Source of the DNA: Lysinibacillus pinottii
GTDB lineage: Bacteria; Bacillota; Bacilli; Bacillales_A; Planococcaceae
Assembly (NCBI RefSeq): GCF_024753545.1
Contig: NZ_JANTOO010000011.1
Coordinates: 1-64,000, forward strand
DNA length: 64,000 nucleotides
Direction: 5' to 3'
Shown here: one piece after another, positions 60,626-64,000 of the stretch
Position numbering within the stretch: position 1 is the first letter of the stretch
Layout: each line of letters opens with the position of its first letter
Notes under the pieces: generated by a model
The model's database searches: none
What the model was told of the DNA's origin: nothing
Seen by the model: the letters and a program-made list of their open reading frames with translations, nothing else
Position numbers and translations under genes: made by a program

Positions 60626-61795
60626 TTGATAGAAGCAGTGGATTTAAAACAACAAGTAATTAAATGGCGTCGTCATTTGCATATGTATCCAGAATTATCA
60701 CATCAGGAGCATGGGACAGCCCAATATATTTATAATCAACTAGTAACGTTTCCACATTTAGAGGTGAAGCGTTTAACAGAGACGAGTGTCTGTGCATTTT
60801 TAAAGGGTACGAAAAAGGATAATAAGGGGCATACCATTTTACTACGAGCTGATATTGATGCATTGCCGATTGAAGAAGAAACGGATTTATTTTTTAAATC
60901 AACCAATCCGGGAGTCATGCATGCGTGTGGCCATGATGCCCATCCAGCGATGCTCCTTGGTGCAGCAAAAGCATTGGCTGAGCGTGGGACTGATTTTTGT
61001 GGAGAAATTCGTTTTGTTTTTCAGCATGCTGAAGAGGTGACGCCTGGAGGAGCTGCTCAACTAGTAGCCCTAGGAATTGTAGAACATGTCGATTATGCCT
61101 TTGCACTACATGTGAGCCCTGATTATGAGGTAGGACAATTTGCTATGAAAGACGGTAAATTTACTGCAGCAGCAGATGATTTTGAAATTAAAATCTACGG
61201 TAGGGGTGGCCATGCTTCTACACCTGAGGTTGCTATAGATCCTTTACTTATTGGTTCTGAAATAGTTGTAGCTCTGCAAACCATTGTGTCACGTAAAGTA
61301 CCGAGTACACATGCGCCTGTTTTAACGGTGGCAAAATTTCATTGTGGAACGGCATTAAATATTATTGCAGATACAGCAGAGCTAGGTGGAACGATTCGTT
61401 CACTAGATCCTACGATTCGTGTAGATGCGCGAAAACATTTAGAAAAGATCGCTACAAGTATCGCTTCTATGCATGGTGCAAAGGTTGAAATTACATGGGA
61501 GCTAGGGTGTCCCTCTGTAACAAATGATACAGAATTAACAGCATTATCCCGCCGTATAGCTGGAGAAATAGTTGGAGATACAGGTGTGAAGGAATTACCT
61601 GGACCAATGTTTGGAACAGAGGATTTCGCCGATTTTTCAGAAGTTGTTCCTTCATCGATGCAATTTATAGGGGTACATAACGTAGAGTTTGGAGATGCGT
61701 ACCCATTACACCATCCTCGTTTTAAAATTGATGAAGAAGCTCTTATGTATGGTGTTCGTTACTTTGAAAATATTGCACGAACACTATGTCCATAA
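60626..61795 (+). CDS. M20D-family amidohydrolase/aminoacylase
   Basis: 389 residues from TTG 60626 with AGGAG eight bases upstream; an ATG at 60581 inside the preceding gene has no ribosome site. Metal ligands are in MHACGHDAHPAMLLGAA, FQHAEEVTPGG (acidic pair) and LHVSPD, and the last His is in YPLHHPRFKIDE; a dimer domain is inserted (KIYGRGGHASTPE). The family hydrolyses N-acyl amino acids, hippurate or indole-acetyl conjugates with one or two metal ions. Probably works with the transporter in front of it. Confidence 0.9.
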   Translation: MIEAVDLKQQVIKWRRHLHMYPELSHQEHGTAQYIYNQLVTFPHLEVKRLTETSVCAFLKGTKKDNKGHTILLRADIDALPIEEETDLFFKSTNPGVMHACGHDAHPAMLLGAAKALAERGTDFCGEIRFVFQHAEEVTPGGAAQLVALGIVEHVDYAFALHVSPDYEVGQFAMKDGKFTAAADDFEIKIYGRGGHASTPEVAIDPLLIGSEIVVALQTIVSRKVPSTHAPVLTVAKFHCGTALNIIADTAELGGTIRSLDPTIRVDARKHLEKIATSIASMHGAKVEITWELGCPSVTNDTELTALSRRIAGEIVGDTGVKELPGPMFGTEDFADFSEVVPSSMQFIGVHNVEFGDAYPLHHPRFKIDEEALMYGVRYFENIARTLCP

Positions 61796-61822
61796 AGGGA
61801 AAAGTAAGCTAAAAATAATTTG

Positions 61823-61869
61823 TTTAAAAGGCATGAGTGCGGTATAGTACATGACTCATGCCTTTTAAA
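61823..61869 (+). terminator. Rho-independent terminator
   Basis: Sixteen-base arms TTTAAAAGGCATGAGT / ACTCATGCCTTTTAAA around a 15-base loop, 27 bases past the amidohydrolase stop. Confidence 0.9.
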
Positions 61870-61951
61870 ATGCTTATAAGGATGTATTGAAAAGCACTAA
61901 AGGATTGTTTATCTTATACGATATAGAAACTTGAAGGGAGGTGAAAAAGAG

Positions 61952-62908
61952 ATGAAGGTAATTTTCACAGTTGGATTACCTGGAAGTGGAAAAAGCACAT
62001 TTGTGAAGCAGCTAGCAAAAAAAGAAAATGCCGTTGTCCTTTCGAGTGATGCTATACGTCAGGAGCTATTTGGTGACGCAACAAAACAGAAATCACGTCA
62101 GGTTTTTCGTACACTATATGAGCGTCTTAATGACCTTGTGGCAAAGGGTTATACGGTCATTGTAGATGCTACCAATATTGAACGGGAACGGAGGATATTT
62201 GCACTAGGTAAATTGCCAACCTCGGTTAGGAAGGAATGCTATTATTTTGACACCCCCTACTCCATATGTGTAGCTAGAAACCAACAACGAAAGAGAAATG
62301 TACCGTTAGTGGTGATGGAGAAAATGAGCAAGCATTTAGAATTTCCGACGGTGGGAGAAGGATTTGATGAAGTGCATATCGTACATGAATCAAGCCCCTA
62401 TGCAATTTCCCGACAACAATTTATTTCGCTTATTCAACGTGAGCCCAATTATGAGGAGCTTTTTCAAACACTTCGAGTAATTCCACTTTTTAAAGAGATT
62501 TATCAATTCAATCAAGAAAATCCACATCACCAATTTCTATTATGTCAGCATACTTATTTTGTCTTTTCCTATATCAATGAATACTATTCGGAAAGTGATA
62601 AGCTGGCATTACAAATAGCAGCATTATTCCATGATGTTGGTAAACCATTTTGTAAAAAATATAAGCCGCTGCAACAACGGTATGGCTATTATGGTCATGA
62701 AAACGTATCAGCACAAATCGTTTGTCATTTTTTATTAGAATTGGGCTTTGAAGTGGATTTTGTATTAAAGGTCGTCTATTTAGTTCAATTTCATATGCTA
62801 ATCCAGTATGGTGGCGATAGAGGGGGAAGTGAAATATATCATTTATTAGATGGGGATTTATTAACAAGGCTTTACTTTTTCCGTGAGGCTGACCAGTTTG
62901 CGAAATAA
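61952..62908 (+). CDS. Polynucleotide kinase-HD phosphoesterase fusion (RNA end healing)
   Basis: 318 residues from ATG 61952 (GGGAGGTG eight bases upstream; a TTG at 61931 has no site). N-terminal half: P-loop kinase with Walker A GLPGSGKST (Lys14), LSSDAIRQELFGD, VIVDATNIERERR and RNQQRKRNVP lid, the pattern of T4-Pnk-like 5'-OH kinases. C-terminal half: an HD phosphohydrolase with CQHTYFVF, ALFHDVGKPF (His227-Asp228), YYGHENVSAQIV and LLDGDLL, closest in style to the HD domain of CCA-adding enzymes, which has 2',3'-cyclic phosphodiesterase activity. Together they would heal both RNA ends; the ligase follows. Domain order is opposite to the known Runella HD-Pnk. Confidence 0.85.
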   Translation: MKVIFTVGLPGSGKSTFVKQLAKKENAVVLSSDAIRQELFGDATKQKSRQVFRTLYERLNDLVAKGYTVIVDATNIERERRIFALGKLPTSVRKECYYFDTPYSICVARNQQRKRNVPLVVMEKMSKHLEFPTVGEGFDEVHIVHESSPYAISRQQFISLIQREPNYEELFQTLRVIPLFKEIYQFNQENPHHQFLLCQHTYFVFSYINEYYSESDKLALQIAALFHDVGKPFCKKYKPLQQRYGYYGHENVSAQIVCHFLLELGFEVDFVLKVVYLVQFHMLIQYGGDRGGSEIYHLLDGDLLTRLYFFREADQFAK

Positions 62909-62931
62909 ACAATAGAGAAAGGAGTGTAAAT

Positions 62932-63567
62932 ATGACGAAATTAATGAAATACCCAAGAAGCTTTCATTTACCATGGAGCAGAGGCTATACCCATGATGAC
63001 AAGGTTGCTAAAAATGTGAATCATTTTATTGGGAAAGAGGTTGTTGTCACTGAAAAGCTAGATGGAGAAGGAACAACGCTGTACAAGGACTATATGCATG
63101 CTAGAAGCATCCATTCAGCTAACCATCCTTCTAGACATTGGGTTAAAACATTCCATGCTAGTTTTTCTTATCAGATCCCAGATAGTTGGCGACTATGTGG
63201 AGAAAATATGTATGCTAAGCATTCTATATATTATCAGGCACTAACAAGTTATTTTTATTTATTTAGTATTTGGAATGAAGATAATATTTGTTTAAGTTGG
63301 GATGAGACGGTTGCCTTTGCGGAAAAATTAGGTGTTGAAACGGTGCCTGTTTTATACAGAGGGATTTTCGACGAGAATAAAATAAAACGAATGTTTACTG
63401 GGAAATCAATGTTTGATGGTGAACAAGAGGGGTATGTCATTCGAAATGCCGAATCCTTTCATTATGATGATTTTCAGTATAATTTGGGCAAATTTGTGAG
63501 ACCTCACCATGTTCAAACAAGTGAACACTGGCTACAAGAAAAAGTAATACCTAACCGTTTAAAATAA
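62932..63567 (+). CDS. ATP-dependent RNA ligase (Rnl2-like)
   Basis: 211 residues. Nucleotidyltransferase motif I is EKLDGEG with Lys42 as the adenylated residue; Arg in the MHARSIHS region and GENMYAKHSI (motif III), EGYVIRN (motif IV) and GKFVRP (motif V) follow. This is the minimal ligase core without a clear extra C-terminal domain. It would seal 5'-phosphate and 3'-OH ends made by the upstream kinase-HD protein. The gap is 23 bases, with AAAGGAGTG ahead of the ATG, so the two are one operon. Confidence 0.87.
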   Translation: MTKLMKYPRSFHLPWSRGYTHDDKVAKNVNHFIGKEVVVTEKLDGEGTTLYKDYMHARSIHSANHPSRHWVKTFHASFSYQIPDSWRLCGENMYAKHSIYYQALTSYFYLFSIWNEDNICLSWDETVAFAEKLGVETVPVLYRGIFDENKIKRMFTGKSMFDGEQEGYVIRNAESFHYDDFQYNLGKFVRPHHVQTSEHWLQEKVIPNRLK

Positions 63568-63644
63568 AAGTAATTTCATTCATTTATGAAAAGGACTGAG
63601 AAAAATGTAATACTTCATAGAATCAATCAACCATAGTATATTAT

Positions 63645-63711
63645 GAGGAAGTTGCTAGGCTGCATATCCCTTTCATCTAGGGATTACAGGTTCGATCCCT
63701 GTCATCCTCCA
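63645..63711 (+). ncRNA. tRNA-like element with CAU anticodon loop
   Basis: A 67-base stretch folds as a cloverleaf. Acceptor: GAGGAAG / CATCCTC (six of seven pairs). D arm: TGC-TAGGCT-GCA, only three pairs and a six-base loop, keeping GG. Anticodon arm: TCCCT-TTCATCT-AGGGA, five pairs, anticodon CAT after the usual T33 but C at 37. The variable loop is two bases only. T arm: ACAGG-TTCGATC-CCTGT, fully canonical. The 3' end reads CCA with one C inside the stem. It is too short for a normal tRNA. It lies 77 bases after the RNA ligase gene. It could be a functional decoy or repair substrate, or a decayed tRNA. Confidence 0.6.
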
Positions 63712-63716
63712 TCCAA

Positions 63717-63751
63717 AAAAGAACTCTCGTCACTAGTACGAGAGTTCTTTT
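63717..63751. terminator. Bidirectional terminator
   Basis: Perfect 14-base arms AAAAGAACTCTCGT / ACGAGAGTTCTTTT with a seven-base loop. It ends the RNA-repair/tRNA-like transcript and the minus-strand gene to the right. Confidence 0.93.
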
Positions 63752-63754
63752 GTA

Positions 63755-64000
63755 TTATTTAGTGTAATTATCGAAATAGCCTTGAATGTAAATCATAGGC
63801 GTTCCTTTGTCTCCTGAACCTGATGTTAAATCAGATAGGGAGCCGATAAGGTCAGTTAAGCGGCGAGGTGTTGTTCCTTGTGCAGCCATTTGACCTGTTA
63901 AATCTTCATCTTTATTTTGAATATATTCAGAAATAGCAGCTTTTAACTCTTCTCCTCGAAGATCAGCAAAGTCATTGTCTGCTAAATATTTTAATTTAAC
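63755..64000 (-). CDS. C-terminus of an unidentified protein (gene continues off the right edge)
   Basis: The last 81 codons of a minus-strand gene; its start is outside the window. The visible part reads VKLKYLADNDFADLRGEELKA then QNKDEDLTGQMAAQGTTPRRLTDL and ends PMIYIQGYFDNYTK. It is hydrophilic with no membrane segment. I do not recognise the family. The terminator just after the stop supports that this is the real end of the gene. Confidence 0.75.
   Translation of the reverse strand, partial: VKLKYLADNDFADLRGEELKAAISEYIQNKDEDLTGQMAAQGTTPRRLTDLIGSLSDLTSGSGDKGTPMIYIQGYFDNYTK

Noticed and set aside
63645..63711. Calling this an ordinary tRNA-Met or tRNA-Ile2 gene
   Set aside because: Too short, D arm and variable loop reduced, one acceptor mismatch and C37; reported as tRNA-like instead.
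1..64000. CRISPR arrays, insertion sequences, prophage or integrase genes
   Set aside because: No spaced repeat array, transposase, integrase or phage structural protein was found in any frame.

Overview
This 64 kb window is low-GC Bacillales chromosome and most likely comes from Lysinibacillus (the former Bacillus sphaericus group). The evidence is a LysM-LysM-M14 gamma-D-glutamyl-L-diamino acid endopeptidase with the layout of the classic B. sphaericus enzyme, a gamma-type spore SASP, strong GGAGG ribosome sites with frequent TTG/GTG starts, a B. subtilis-type gluconate operon with a matching GntR operator, and many chemoreceptor and cyclic-di-GMP genes. I see no rRNA, CRISPR array, insertion sequence or prophage. 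The only RNA-gene-like object is a compact tRNA-like element near the right end.

Layout. 1-3731 is a large secreted S8 protease, cut by the left edge inside an Asn-Gly repeat. 4.1-7.5 kb holds an MFS efflux pump, an MBL-fold hydrolase and a tRNA-dihydrouridine synthase. 7.7-16.6 kb holds a zinc-ribbon/TM/LRR surface protein, an unknown protein with an internal duplication, a ThDP enzyme, a GAF-GAF-PAS-GGDEF-EAL protein, a lipoprotein cyclophilin and a BRCT protein. 16.7-17.5 kb is a decayed diguanylate cyclase. 17.5-22.7 kb is the gluconate operon gntR-gntK-gntP-gnd. 22.8-25.3 kb has spore and small genes and a nucleotidyltransferase. 25.7-28.4 kb has mqo and an ankyrin-SUKH protein. 28.5-32.6 kb has a MarR gene beside a bactofilin-like pair, and a PadR/HAAS/repeat-membrane-protein/hydrolase operon. 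32.7-38.9 kb has the M14 endopeptidase and a hybrid kinase / CheR methyltransferase / PP2C set that matches the RsbK-RsbM-RsbY stress module of the B. cereus group. 39-50.8 kb has membrane proteins, an Eis-like acetyltransferase, guaC, three chemoreceptors (two of them tandem paralogues) and two VOC proteins. 51.8-56.2 kb is an acyl-CoA-dehydrogenase-like flavoprotein plus a complete amino-acid-type ABC importer. 56.3-61.8 kb has HelD, a YfcC-type transporter and an M20 amidohydrolase behind a pair of operators. 61.9-63.75 kb is an RNA-repair cassette (polynucleotide kinase fused to an HD phosphoesterase, then an RNA ligase) followed by the tRNA-like element.

The strongest candidate for an undescribed system is this last cassette. 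Kinase, HD end-healing and ligase functions sit in two adjacent genes, and 77 bases downstream lies a 67-nt cloverleaf with a CAU anticodon loop, a canonical T arm, a shrunken D arm and a two-base variable loop, just before a strong terminator. Second are the RsbKMY-like set, the ankyrin-SUKH fusion, the PadR operon whose membrane proteins are built from one repeated two-helix module, and two promoter/orphan-terminator leaders upstream of transport operons.
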